Counted from the first letter of the stretch, positions 1-9,032 are shown. The stretch is 64,000 bases of DNA from Paenibacillus nasutitermitis (GCF_014641075.1 NZ_BMHP01000003.1:124001-188000), one strand, 5' to 3'. Numbers and translations: made by a program. Notes: generated by a model from the letters alone, not told the origin.

Positions 1-183
1 ATTGTCCAGATTTCATTGTAATCATACATCCGATAAATATCACGCTCGCCAACTCCTGAAGAAATCAGATATTGCATCTGCGGAATATGGTAAACGTTTA
101 TTTTTCTTGTCCTTCAAGGAGTAATACCCTTTATTCAATTTTCTGACATCTTCCCGTGTCACGCTGACGTTAGGACTCATCAT
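1..183 (-). pseudogene. Frameshifted 5' part of an unidentified gene, cut by the window edge
   Basis: Reading leftward from ATGATG at 183/180, with a strong GGAGGGG site just upstream, the frame encodes a plausible N-terminus (MSPNVSVTREDVRKLNKGYY) but stops after 47 codons. Removing one T from the T5 run at 101-105 lets the frame continue to the window edge with protein-like sequence (KINVYHIPQMQYLISSGVGE, then RDIYRMYDYNEIWT). This points to a one-base insertion in a short homopolymer, either a real inactivation or a sequencing error. I do not recognise the family. It precedes no other gene in the window and may be co-transcribed with the GrpB gene upstream of it. Confidence 0.5.
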
Positions 184-191
184 ATCCCCTC

Positions 192-737
192 CTAATGATC
201 ACTTACACCCGGTCTCCATCCGGTCTGTTGACTCCACCGGGTTGCTTTGTTCATAATGGTCCAGATCATGGGCTCCTTGGCGTTCACATAGGCTTCTCTT
301 TGATGGCGAAACGTGCGGGCCAGCTCATATTTATCATCTGCATAGATCTTGCAATCATCCGGGTGGCAGCGCAAATAATCTCTAAACAGCAAAGCAAATT
401 GCTGGGACCAGCTTCCCTCTTCCCTCACATGAATATGCGTCCTTCTATGACCAGGCAACTCCCTAAAGTATCTTTTTGTCAGATCCGGATTCTCCGGACG
501 GTGGAGAAACCCGGCTCTTTCGATGCCAGCTTTATATTCCTCCATACGTTCGAGCCGCCGAACCGATATCTGAATATCTATGATTGGTTTTGCATGTAGA
601 CCGGGAACGGAAGTAGATCCAATATGATCGATTCTGGATGCAGCTTCTCCTAATGATTTTCTTAATTTCAGACCAACCTCATGGAACAAAAGCGGCCATT
701 CATCCTGATATTCATGAATCAATATTTCATCAGACAT
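192..737 (-). CDS. GrpB/UPF0157 family protein
   Basis: This 181-residue protein has the family hallmark DHIGSTSVPGLHAKPIIDI at about residues 37-55, preceded by the usual EWPLLF segment. The family has a nucleotidyltransferase-like fold and is found alone or fused to dephospho-CoA kinase; the cellular substrate is unknown. Length matches the stand-alone family (about 170-180 residues). The ATG start at 737 follows GGGAGG at a normal distance. The next gene to the right (GNAT) ends 12 bases upstream, so the two may be co-transcribed. Assignment to the family is firm; function is not. Confidence 0.85.
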   Translation of the reverse strand: MSDEILIHEYQDEWPLLFHEVGLKLRKSLGEAASRIDHIGSTSVPGLHAKPIIDIQISVRRLERMEEYKAGIERAGFLHRPENPDLTKRYFRELPGHRRTHIHVREEGSWSQQFALLFRDYLRCHPDDCKIYADDKYELARTFRHQREAYVNAKEPMIWTIMNKATRWSQQTGWRPGVSDH

Positions 738-749
738 ACCTGCCTCCCG

Positions 750-1544
750 TTATCGTGCATATAATTGAATCCATGCGGGTTTGTACCCCAGACTGATTGC
801 CAATTGGCGCGACTGGAGATTGCTCACCTCGGTTGAATAATAGGGAACGATCCCTTCATTAATGATCCTCTTCGTTAAAGTTCCGACGATCGCCTTACCT
901 ATGCCAAGCCCCTGATATTCAGGCAATACATCCACGCCTACCTGCCACATTAATTCACTATCCTCAGAAGCTCCGGCGATACCTACGATCTTTCCTTTGT
1001 GCTCGGCAACCGAAGCCAGCCTGTCAGGACGGGGACTATCCGATTGATAGGATAAAGCATGCCGGAAAACGGTATGCTCATAAAGTTTAATCACATTGCT
1101 GCGGTCATAGGTAGATATGCTGATACCCTGCGGGATATTAAATTCTGCAAGATCGTCACTCGAACAAACATATTTCTGATCCGGTCCGGCTATAAACTGG
1201 TTATCTCTGCGTACATACTCTTCTATCATCGTCATCGTTGGGATGGAAAAAATCTGACCTCGCGTAAGATGACCCAGATTCTGTCTCACCCAATCCACTC
1301 GTTGATGACTGCATGAAATAACAACTCCTTTACCCATCGTTACGATGTTTAACGAATGGGCACGAACCGGGAACCGAAATCGTCCATCTCTTAGTTCAGC
1401 ATGATGAACAGATACGCCATCTGCAAGGAAATCAGTCTCAGAGCAAGCGAGATCGGCTGCTAATACAATCCTGATTGTTTGCAACACAGATCTTGGACGG
1501 GGAGCAGATCCGCCAGACTCCCATACATTATTGATGACCATCAT
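750..1544 (-). CDS. GNAT family N-acetyltransferase
   Basis: The C-terminal third carries the GNAT acetyl-CoA binding motif A (VDVLPEYQGLGIGKAIV, with the QxxGxG loop) followed by a typical beta-strand/helix ending (NLQSRQLAISLGYKPAW). The N-terminal half is not similar to anything I can name and may form the substrate domain. The longer open frame extends to 1688, but the first 48 codons look non-coding; the ATG pair at 1544/1541 preceded by CTGGAG is the likeliest start, although spacing is very short, so the exact start is uncertain. This gives about 264 residues. Substrate unknown. Confidence 0.75.
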   Translation of the reverse strand: MMVINNVWESGGSAPRPRSVLQTIRIVLAADLACSETDFLADGVSVHHAELRDGRFRFPVRAHSLNIVTMGKGVVISCSHQRVDWVRQNLGHLTRGQIFSIPTMTMIEEYVRRDNQFIAGPDQKYVCSSDDLAEFNIPQGISISTYDRSNVIKLYEHTVFRHALSYQSDSPRPDRLASVAEHKGKIVGIAGASEDSELMWQVGVDVLPEYQGLGIGKAIVGTLTKRIINEGIVPYYSTEVSNLQSRQLAISLGYKPAWIQLYAR

Positions 1545-1725
1545 CTCCAGACTTGATCTTTTATTGATATTGTATCCCTTCTCAACAGGTTTGGCATTAT
1601 AATTTACCAAGAAATAGAAGCAAAATAGCCGGACCCGGCTTGCTCCTCGCACATGACCAAACAGCCGCTCTTCAGCAGGCGCGGCCATTTGGTTGACTAG
1701 CCTCTCATGGACTGCATTTTATGCC

Positions 1726-2913
1726 CTAACGCTCTTCACATGCCCGGGGAATCGTCTTTTTTTCAACCATGTCGAATGTATCGTTGCCGCAGCTGCTGCA
1801 GCCTTGATTTTTGAGCTGCTCAATCGTTGGTATCGTTCCCTGCATGCCGACATAAACAGATTGTTGGCATTGTTTGCAGCGGTACGTTCGCTGTGTTTGC
1901 TTCACTTCGCCCGTGTAAAGTGCATCAGTGAAAACTTCCGTATATTCAGGAGTCGTCTGGTCCGTTGTCCGCAGAATGAACATCTGACTCCGGTTCGCAA
2001 TCATTTCCGCCCCTTCATAAGCATTAAACCGCGGGAAGCTCGCACTGACCGCAAGCCCCATCCGGACAAACTCACGCTGCATAGCCATCATGTACTCCGG
2101 CGATTTGTGGGCAAAGGACAAAAAGATCGGCTGCCCCTTGGTTTTCTTTAAAGCATTGATGCCCCGTGAGATGAACAGACTCATCCCCTGCAAGGTGTAC
2201 GGTGGGTCTGTAAAAAAACAGTCAAATTGCTCATTCAGATGATCGGGTAAAGGCTTCCGCAAATCATGCTGACAGCATTGAATAGGAAGCTTGTTACGCT
2301 CGGCGATTCCGCTGATAAAATCCAGAAACCGCCCATCGATATCTATCACGGTAATGATCGTCCCTGTATGTTCGCCGCCTGGGAACAAACGCTCCAGAAG
2401 CAGTCCGATCGATACACTGACCAGATCATCATCGCCAACGCACAGGATTCGCTTCCCGATTAACGCATGCTGCTTCAAGCATAGAACCGCCCGGCGCAAG
2501 CTGGTCTCTGGCGTACACTTGGATTGGTCGATCTGAACATCTGCCTGCGGCCGAAGCAGAAAAATGTGTTCCAAATCCGACAATACATCCTTGAGGACAG
2601 ACGTCCAATCCTTATCGATAGCCATCAGTTCTTGATGGAGCGTCTTGTTTAGCCCTTGATAGCCCCTTTGCTGTTCGATCCATGCTGTACCTTCTCTCGT
2701 ACAGCGAACCCCGCGATCTTGCATAAGTACTCCGGTTTTGATGAGCTCTTTTTTTATCGCAGCGGCAACCGGAATCGGCAGCAAAGTTTTGCGTGCCAGC
2801 TCTTTGGTTGAAACGCCCGGGTGCAAATAACATTCCAGCAGCAGCTGCTCAATGACAGCCGGCCCTTCCTGCAGTCTTACATGTTTACTCGCTTGATCAA
2901 TATAATCGATGAT
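1726..2913 (-). CDS. BpsA-like aminopropyltransferase (branched polyamine synthase family) with apparent non-ATG start
   Basis: The protein begins with a winged-helix-like domain (about residues 20-95), then a Rossmann methyltransferase-like fold with the GDDDLVS nucleotide/aminopropyl-donor motif and the FFTDPPYT motif typical of N4-bis(aminopropyl)spermidine synthases. The C-terminus has two CxxC knuckles (CKQC and CSSC), suggesting a bound metal. The first conventional start would be TTG at 2826, but 29 further in-frame codons upstream read as good protein (DYIDQASKHVRLQEGPAVIE) back to ATC at 2913, six bases after a perfect AGGGAGG site, and an in-frame TAA lies immediately before it. Either a rare AUC/AUU start is used or the ATG was lost. 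Family members make branched polyamines in thermophiles; the role in a mesophile is inferred only. Confidence 0.75.
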   Translation of the reverse strand: MIDYIDQASKHVRLQEGPAVIEQLLLECYLHPGVSTKELARKTLLPIPVAAAIKKELIKTGVLMQDRGVRCTREGTAWIEQQRGYQGLNKTLHQELMAIDKDWTSVLKDVLSDLEHIFLLRPQADVQIDQSKCTPETSLRRAVLCLKQHALIGKRILCVGDDDLVSVSIGLLLERLFPGGEHTGTIITVIDIDGRFLDFISGIAERNKLPIQCCQHDLRKPLPDHLNEQFDCFFTDPPYTLQGMSLFISRGINALKKTKGQPIFLSFAHKSPEYMMAMQREFVRMGLAVSASFPRFNAYEGAEMIANRSQMFILRTTDQTTPEYTEVFTDALYTGEVKQTQRTYRCKQCQQSVYVGMQGTIPTIEQLKNQGCSSCGNDTFDMVEKKTIPRACEER

Positions 2914-3361
2914 TTAAAACCTCCCTGTACGTTGAATGACCATAATCCGACTTTCTTGCCTGGCATACCTGCTGCTTCATCTTCCCATTCACTCCTTCTA
3001 AAAAAATAGAAAAAGGGCAGGGAATGAACATACGTCATTCCCTGCCCTTTTTGCGTCAATACCTATAAAGAACCCGAAAAAACAAAATCCGCGCTGAAAA
3101 ACAGCACGGATGTGGGCGCAAAGATAGGCATCCCCTTAAGGCTTGGTTGATATCCGTTGTTCTTAACTAATTCCGAAGTGTCCAACCGTCCATAGAAAAA
3201 TAAACGTTGCTCGATCAGCAATTCGTTTATCCTGGTGATCAGAACCTTCATAATATGGAATTTGGTTAGTTAAGAACGACCTGATACATAAAAGTTCTCC
3301 TCAAGTGGAACATATTTATGCCACCCACTATATCCTACATGGATTATTAAAGTCAAGTTGT
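2914..3361. other. Intergenic region with no convincing gene
   Basis: This stretch holds the ribosome binding site of the BpsA-like gene (2920-2926), the terminator at 3010-3052, and a 62-codon open frame (3063-3251, minus) that lacks a ribosome binding site and resembles nothing I know. That frame ends just before the terminator, so a decayed or very small gene cannot be excluded. Confidence 0.5.
3010..3052. terminator. Bidirectional intrinsic terminator
   Basis: The arms AAAAAGGGCAGGGAATGA (3010-3027) and its exact complement (3035-3052) form a perfect 18-bp stem with a 7-base loop, A-rich on the left and ending in T5 on the right. It sits between the Zn-phospholipase-like gene and the BpsA-like gene and can stop transcription from either side. 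Confidence 0.9.
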
Positions 3362-4027
3362 TTACTCCCGGAACCTGCCAGAAACCATTTCTGCAGACCC
3401 TACGGCCCATTCTTTATATAATTGATTCAGTTCATCGGAAGTGCTTTTTACAAACTGATCCACCCTTATTTTCGTGAAATATTTCGGTGAAATCTTCGGT
3501 TCGTTACGATCATTCCGGAGCCATTCTATTTTCACATCTCGATATTGAAGAACTTCACTTTCCGTAACAAAGGGTTCTATTGTAAATGCTTCAGCTTGCT
3601 TTAATTGCTTGATGACACGATGCGGCCATCCTTCAGCTTTCAAATAATCAAACTCCACCTGGCTTACTTCTTTGGTATATAATCTCCTTTTGTCCTCATT
3701 CCTTCCTTGGTAATTGGCATCAAAATCAGCATAGACCGTCTCCGTCCATCTCAGATCCGCATAGAGATGTGCAAAGTATCCCAATATGTAATCTTTCCAT
3801 GCGTTGTTATGATTAAGCTTCCAGTAGTTCAAACAATGATTTCTAAGTTGCTCGATACTGGGCAGCTTGCCCTCACAGACAAGATGAGTCACTCCCTTAT
3901 GCTCCCTTGTTGCATGTTCTCTCATATGTATGGCATCGGGAGCGATGCTCCCTAATAAAAAATGAGGCGTCGGGTCTGTTACATACAGTTGCTCCGCAAT
4001 CGCAAAATGAACCATTGGCCAAGGCAC
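3362..4027 (-). CDS. Zinc-dependent phospholipase C-like protein
   Basis: This 221-residue protein shows the pattern of the Zn_dep_PLPC family: MPWPMVHFAIAEQL at the N-terminus, LGSIAPDAIHMR, then KGVTHL and ILGYFAHLYADLRW, supplying the His/Asp metal ligands expected for a trinuclear zinc site. No signal peptide is seen, unlike secreted phospholipases C, so it is probably an intracellular hydrolase of unknown substrate. The start is GTG at 4027, seven bases after AGGAGAGG; the N-terminal residues are then MPWPMVHF as in relatives. It lies downstream of the large sugar locus with a 30-base gap and may be read through from it. Confidence 0.75.
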   Translation of the reverse strand: MPWPMVHFAIAEQLYVTDPTPHFLLGSIAPDAIHMREHATREHKGVTHLVCEGKLPSIEQLRNHCLNYWKLNHNNAWKDYILGYFAHLYADLRWTETVYADFDANYQGRNEDKRRLYTKEVSQVEFDYLKAEGWPHRVIKQLKQAEAFTIEPFVTESEVLQYRDVKIEWLRNDRNEPKISPKYFTKIRVDQFVKSTSDELNQLYKEWAVGSAEMVSGRFRE

Positions 4028-4057
4028 TTGGAATCCTCTCCTCCTCCTAAATACGGT

Positions 4058-5380
4058 TTATCCTGATTCGCCGAGCATCGCTCCGAATACACCATAAGGG
4101 ACCGTAACGGTTGTCATGTAGACTCCGTTCTGGCGATAGACTCCGTCTGGATGGATACACTCCCAAGGCGCCCCTTCCCATCCGTTACAGCGGAAATCTT
4201 CGGCAAGCATGCCATCCACATAATCTTCGAACATCTCTTGTGCAGCAGCAGGATCTGTCTGACTCAGCGCGTAAACGTACCAGCCAGTCGGCGTTCCCCA
4301 ATATGCCCCGTTCTGATAAGTATTCATCGGATAATCTTCCACCGTCTTATCCCAAGCCGTTCCCATCAACGTAGCAGCCTCCAGCGGCAGGTGGCGAACA
4401 TTTCCCTTATAACAAGTCGTACCGCTCCGATAACCATGCCGAATCGCCGAAAGCGCTGCTTCATAGGGTTCCCCATCCAGCAAACCTAAATAAATCGCAT
4501 AGGCTGTTCCCCAAATATCCGGTTGTTTACCATATCCGGTAGCCGCGAGCAGCCATCCGGAGTCGCTTCCGAACAGCAAGGGCACATGGTGCTTGATTTG
4601 TTGGGCGATCCCACGATAACGCGCTGCTTTATCAACCTGAACGTTTAACTCCGCCAACTCTGCCAATTGGCCGGCAGCCCGATATTTCAACAAAGTGGCA
4701 AATAATAAACTGCCTGTCTGCACGATGCTGTCAACGAAGCCAAAATTGACAGCCCGAGGCGCAAGGGATGTGAAGACGATGCCAGTCTCACAATCTGATT
4801 CCGGAACATGAAAAGCGCCTTCCAACCTTTCCCATAAAGGAATCTCACCCCATACCTCCGCCAGAGTGCTCCAAGCGCCCGTTTCTTTAATAAATGTATA
4901 GGCCATCGCTATAAAATAAAAATGATCGCAATACGGTGGAAATTCACCCCAAGGCTCACCACCCTGGTCGGGGCCGGGACTGTAGGTACCTGGATAATAA
5001 ACCGGCCTACCGTCCAAATTGATATGATCCGCTACTGCAAAAGCCGGAACCACTCCCTTATCAAGCTTCAGGGGAGTCCTCCCATTCTGTGTCAAGGCAG
5101 TCAAGCGGAGCATACCGTGCAGTTCCTCCTCCGAAATCATGCCGCAATCCAGTGACATGGCAAAATCACGAATCCAGAACGAAGGATAACAAGTCCCGCC
5201 GCCGGGACGTATCAGGGTAATGCCTGTCGTGTTCACAACCGGCATCGTAGGCCGGCTTTTTTCCAATTCAACGCCCCCGGGTAATTCGTACAGGCTGACC
5301 CCTGGACGAATACGCGAAGCCTCCACCACTTCCCGAGTCAATTCACGCAGCTCATTCCAGCGATCTGAATTCCAATTCAT
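4058..5380 (-). CDS. Six-hairpin (alpha/alpha-barrel) glycoside hydrolase-like protein
   Basis: This 440-residue cytosolic protein has the helical repeat and aromatic-acidic clusters of the six-hairpin glycosidase superfamily: PSFWIRDFAMSLDCGMIS, FPPYCDHFYFIAMAYTFIKE, TGYGKQPDIWGTAYAIYLGL and YQNGAYWGTPTGWYVYAL. I cannot assign a numbered GH family. The frame is open to 5557, but ATG at 5380 follows GGAGGAG at ideal spacing and the extra upstream residues are non-protein-like. It is the last gene of the nine-gene carbohydrate locus, 43 bases after the propeller hydrolase, and probably cleaves oligosaccharides after uptake. Confidence 0.7.
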   Translation of the reverse strand: MNWNSDRWNELRELTREVVEASRIRPGVSLYELPGGVELEKSRPTMPVVNTTGITLIRPGGGTCYPSFWIRDFAMSLDCGMISEEELHGMLRLTALTQNGRTPLKLDKGVVPAFAVADHINLDGRPVYYPGTYSPGPDQGGEPWGEFPPYCDHFYFIAMAYTFIKETGAWSTLAEVWGEIPLWERLEGAFHVPESDCETGIVFTSLAPRAVNFGFVDSIVQTGSLLFATLLKYRAAGQLAELAELNVQVDKAARYRGIAQQIKHHVPLLFGSDSGWLLAATGYGKQPDIWGTAYAIYLGLLDGEPYEAALSAIRHGYRSGTTCYKGNVRHLPLEAATLMGTAWDKTVEDYPMNTYQNGAYWGTPTGWYVYALSQTDPAAAQEMFEDYVDGMLAEDFRCNGWEGAPWECIHPDGVYRQNGVYMTTVTVPYGVFGAMLGESG

Positions 5381-5423
5381 ATTTCTCCTCCGATTCAAGC
5401 TTCTACTCCAGCTCAATGCCCCC

Positions 5424-6464
5424 TTACTTAGAACGATCCAGCGGAATAACCATATTCCAGGTAACATCCGTAAAGTCATAAGGCTGTCTGCCATTCCCTG
5501 TTGCCAAAAACAGATGAGTCGGCTTGCCATCGTGGAAAAGCAGGTTGGGGCGCTCAAGGTTGCAAGGCGAGCTTATGGTCGAGTCATCCCAGAGGATTTT
5601 CGTCCCGTATGCTTTGGGCTTGGCATGGATGTCCCAGTTAATACAATCCAGGCTTGTCGCATAGATGCCGGCCCCCCACTCACCCGTCAATCCTCCACTG
5701 TTATTTTTATAATCATCCTTCACCAGCATGTGGAACAAACCCTCCGAATACCAGATATAAGGGTCCTCGACATGGAAATCAGGATTGTCAAAGCGGAGTA
5801 TCGGCTCGTCCTGCAATCTTTCATAGGGCCCTTCCGGCCTTGACGCCTTGGCAACACCCAGCTTTAAGGTGGAATTGGCGTATTCCCGCGATTTATAGAC
5901 CATATAGGTTGTACCATCCGGCAAAATAGCCGCAGAAGGATTGGTTGTGATCGTACAGTCCCAATGACCCGGTCTTCTCGGCTCCAATAAAGGAACATCC
6001 CGTCTTGTCCACGGCCCAAATACCGAAGTCGCCGTTGCCAATCCAATCCGCTTGTTATTCCATACCTCCAAAGCTCGTTCAGACGAAATAGAATCTCCTG
6101 GACCTGGAATGGGGCCTCCATATGTCGTTCCAAAATAGTACAGGTAATAAGTGCCATTCCAGTACTTGATCGACGGATTATGCTGATTTAAGGCATCAAA
6201 AAAATGACGTTCCCTTCGCTCTAATACAACCTCTTCGAATCGGTAAGGCCCCTCCGGAGTATCGGATGACGCGCGGACGATTTCGCAATTAAACAACCAA
6301 TGCGCGCCGAATCCGAGTTCTTTCCGCCATCTTGAAGCAAACAGATGATAACGCCCATCATCCCCCTGGATCGCCGACCCGCACCAAATATAGTAATCAT
6401 CCATTTTGAATCCGCCATTTTTAGGCGCCGGAAGTATCTTATTAAAGATTGGATTTTCCAACAT
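5424..6464 (-). CDS. Five-bladed beta-propeller glycoside hydrolase (GH43/GH117-like)
   Basis: The 346-residue sequence contains repeated blade motifs (DDYYIWCGSAIQGDDGRYHL, HNPSIKYWNGTYYLYYFGT, PSAAILPDGTTYMVYKSRE, HVEDPYIWYSEGLFHMLVKD) that fit a GH43/GH117-type five-bladed propeller; the acidic residues within these blades are candidates for catalysis. No signal peptide is visible, so the enzyme acts in the cytoplasm. It follows the Gfo oxidoreductase by 30 bases within the locus. The exact GH family is not certain, and the linkage attacked is unknown. Confidence 0.75.
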   Translation of the reverse strand: MLENPIFNKILPAPKNGGFKMDDYYIWCGSAIQGDDGRYHLFASRWRKELGFGAHWLFNCEIVRASSDTPEGPYRFEEVVLERRERHFFDALNQHNPSIKYWNGTYYLYYFGTTYGGPIPGPGDSISSERALEVWNNKRIGLATATSVFGPWTRRDVPLLEPRRPGHWDCTITTNPSAAILPDGTTYMVYKSREYANSTLKLGVAKASRPEGPYERLQDEPILRFDNPDFHVEDPYIWYSEGLFHMLVKDDYKNNSGGLTGEWGAGIYATSLDCINWDIHAKPKAYGTKILWDDSTISSPCNLERPNLLFHDGKPTHLFLATGNGRQPYDFTDVTWNMVIPLDRSK

Positions 6465-6494
6465 TATCCCTCGCTCTCATTGTTTTTATTTATT

Positions 6495-7625
6495 CTACCA
6501 TTTAATTTCCTGATAAGTACGGGTTATTGAAGCCTCTCTTGCTTTGAGGCACATTAAGACACTCAGAAGCCCCGCATCCAGAGGCGTTTTAGACTTCCCG
6601 CCTTGCATCATTTCAATAAAGTTCTCGCACAGCATCACATCGCCTCCACCATGATCATCTCCGGAAGATCCAATGTCATGTGTTTCCGTGTGATCTTCGT
6701 GATGCATGAAAACCTTGATTTGACTAGTAAAATAATCGAATTCCAACGTCCCTTCATAGCCGATAAAACGAAATGTCCGAATACCTGCTTTTTTCCGCAC
6801 ATAGAAGTTTTGAGAGTAAGAAGCATGCATACCGGACTCGTACTCAATAATCGCGCTTCCCGAATCTTCATTACCCGTGTCCACCGCGAAACAGCACATG
6901 TCATGGTGAGCCGGCTCGCCGCGCAGCCGATGCAAAGTTGCACTTTCCGGGCAACTATATTGTTCTTCGCAATTTTCGCATTTCAAATTTGCCGGTTTAT
7001 TGCCTTTGAATATCTGTTTAGCCTTCATCGCGCACAATTGCGTAGGCTGCAGACCGAGCATGTAGTTAATCATGTCAAAATCATGGGTAGCTTTCTGTAG
7101 AAACAGCCCCCCCGTTTCATTCTCGTCACGGTACCATCCTTGAAAATAGACACTTCCATAACTCACATTGTTATTAACCTGAACATGTTCGATAGCTCCC
7201 AATCTTCCGGAATCCATGATTTTTTTAGCAGCGCGCCCCAGGTTACTTAACCGGAGGGAAAAGGGAACGGCCACCTCTGTCCCCGAGCTTTCATAGACTT
7301 GTTTCAGAGCTAACAGATCTTCCATTGATGTGGAAACCGGCTTCTCCAGAACCAAAGGAATCCGTTTCTTCAGGACCTTAATCGCCATTTGGGTATGGAG
7401 GGAGCAACGAGTGCCAATGATGACCCCATCAAGCTGTTCTTTGTCCAGCATCTCATCCACGTCCGTATAAAGGCGGGCCTCTATGCTTCTTTCCTTCAAA
7501 GCTTTCTGAACGGAGTCCAAATTCGTATCATTAATCGCAACCAAGCGAATATCACCGTTCAACTTTAATAAGATGTCACTGATGCACTTGCCCCGATTGC
7601 CGTATCCAATAACTGCAATATTCAT
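6495..7625 (-). CDS. Gfo/Idh/MocA family oxidoreductase with a cysteine-rich insertion
   Basis: An N-terminal Rossmann fold (IAVIGYGNRGK) and the conserved VLEKPVS motif identify a Gfo/Idh/MocA dehydrogenase, 376 residues. A cysteine cluster near residue 215 (CENCEEQYSC followed by HDMCC) is an insertion seen in some relatives and may bind metal. The start ATG at 7625 abuts the TGA of the upstream TIM-barrel gene, with AGGAGCG just inside that gene, so the two are translationally coupled. The family oxidises or reduces sugars and sugar acids with NAD(P). The substrate here is presumably the sugar released by the neighbouring hydrolases. Confidence 0.9.
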   Translation of the reverse strand: MNIAVIGYGNRGKCISDILLKLNGDIRLVAINDTNLDSVQKALKERSIEARLYTDVDEMLDKEQLDGVIIGTRCSLHTQMAIKVLKKRIPLVLEKPVSTSMEDLLALKQVYESSGTEVAVPFSLRLSNLGRAAKKIMDSGRLGAIEHVQVNNNVSYGSVYFQGWYRDENETGGLFLQKATHDFDMINYMLGLQPTQLCAMKAKQIFKGNKPANLKCENCEEQYSCPESATLHRLRGEPAHHDMCCFAVDTGNEDSGSAIIEYESGMHASYSQNFYVRKKAGIRTFRFIGYEGTLEFDYFTSQIKVFMHHEDHTETHDIGSSGDDHGGGDVMLCENFIEMMQGGKSKTPLDAGLLSVLMCLKAREASITRTYQEIKW

Positions 7626-9032
7626 TCACAGGCGCTCCTTTTCAACTTCATTGTCTCGTGAGAGTAAATAACGTAGTGATATCGAATCCAATCCGTTTGT
7701 TTTGTAATGCAATCTTACATGGGGAATCCCCCCCATTGCGCTCAAATGCTGTTGGGCTTCGTAAAAGGCTGCTTCTATACCTTTCTGACTTAAATACTCA
7801 TGATTAGTCCATGTATATTTCCCCTCCGATATTGCCGGCAATCCTAGATGTCCATAGAAAGATACTTCCGGGAATAACGCTTTCGTAATTGAAGAAGTAT
7901 AGGCGGTCAAGTCTATACCCAGTCCACACCAGGGCATTCCCCATGTTTGAATGAGATTCACCTCGCTAACCAAATGATCGTTTAACATTTCTCCTGAAAT
8001 AATTAATTCTGGCTTACATAATCGGATTTGATTTAATATCTCATCCGTACCTTTCTTGAAATCACATCGTTTGTCCCTAATTTCAAAGCCAATCTGGTCG
8101 AGCATAATCGCTTTGATGTCATATTTGGCAAGGAATGAAGTAATTTGTTTAAGAAGAACCTTCTGCCATTCCGGATGATCCGGTCTCATATAGAGGAACG
8201 GGCTTGTGGGACCTGCCCACCCGGCAGGTACTCCATGTTCATCATGCAGCTGCATGTCCTTTAATTGGTCTTTCGTAAATAGCTGCAGCTCCGGATCATA
8301 GCCCCAATAATTCATATGCGGCATCACAATTACATTTTCTCTATTCGCCTTTTCCATCATTCGGGAAAATCCTTGTTCTCCACCCAATTGTTCGCTTGGC
8401 AGATAATTGGGGTAGTCCTTATCATATTTTCCGCACCAGCCCGGGATATAGATCAATGTTCCCGATGCCAAATGGTTGGAGGCCAGTTCGACGATTAAAT
8501 CAATGACATCATCGTAGCAATGAACGACCTCTCCATTAGATAACATCATATCCAATGTAAGTATTCGCTTTATTTTAGAGAGAGCATCCCGGTTAATCGT
8601 ATCCATTGGCCTGACTTCCCTATATAGGTTAATGCTGTCTTCCAAATTTTCCGTTTGCCCCCATACCAGTTTAAGATGTTGCTCCGATTGCCACGACCAT
8701 TCCCAACCGCCGTCACAGCTGTATACCTCCATATGCGCTTTACCTTCCGGATCAAATACGGAAATGAATTTCCCCTCAAATTCAATAACCCCAAGAGGAC
8801 AAGAATAATGTCCGGGTATCGGCAATAATTCCTTGTTGAAGGTGGCATCTATTCTTATTCCGCTGTGCGTAGGCAAATGAAGAGCCAGCTTGGAGATATC
8901 CGGAAAACAAATCGACATTTTTCCAGGTTCTCTAAGGACGTTTACACGTAGGCTGCCTAACAATATCTCCGTGTTTTCTGATTCTGTATCCCATTCCTGA
9001 TGCGATATTAAATCGTTTATTCTGCTATGCAT
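7626..9032 (-). CDS. Putative TIM-barrel glycoside hydrolase (DUF6259-like)
   Basis: This 468-residue protein has a short beta-rich N-terminal region and then a barrel-like domain with LASGTLIYIPGWCGKYD, VIVMPHMNYWGYDPEL, IKAIMLDQIGFE and LIISGEML. The Asp of MLDQIGFE and Glu of ISGEML lie at the ends of predicted strands 4 and 6-7 and are candidate catalytic acids. The layout resembles DUF6259-type glycosidases, but this is recognition from memory rather than an alignment. No signal peptide. Directly coupled to the downstream Gfo gene. Substrate unknown. Confidence 0.6.
   Translation of the reverse strand: MHSRINDLISHQEWDTESENTEILLGSLRVNVLREPGKMSICFPDISKLALHLPTHSGIRIDATFNKELLPIPGHYSCPLGVIEFEGKFISVFDPEGKAHMEVYSCDGGWEWSWQSEQHLKLVWGQTENLEDSINLYREVRPMDTINRDALSKIKRILTLDMMLSNGEVVHCYDDVIDLIVELASNHLASGTLIYIPGWCGKYDKDYPNYLPSEQLGGEQGFSRMMEKANRENVIVMPHMNYWGYDPELQLFTKDQLKDMQLHDEHGVPAGWAGPTSPFLYMRPDHPEWQKVLLKQITSFLAKYDIKAIMLDQIGFEIRDKRCDFKKGTDEILNQIRLCKPELIISGEMLNDHLVSEVNLIQTWGMPWCGLGIDLTAYTSSITKALFPEVSFYGHLGLPAISEGKYTWTNHEYLSQKGIEAAFYEAQQHLSAMGGIPHVRLHYKTNGLDSISLRYLLSRDNEVEKERL

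Noticed and set aside
3063-3251. 62-codon minus-strand frame before a terminator
   Set aside because: No ribosome binding site, no recognisable similarity; kept only as part of the intergenic note.
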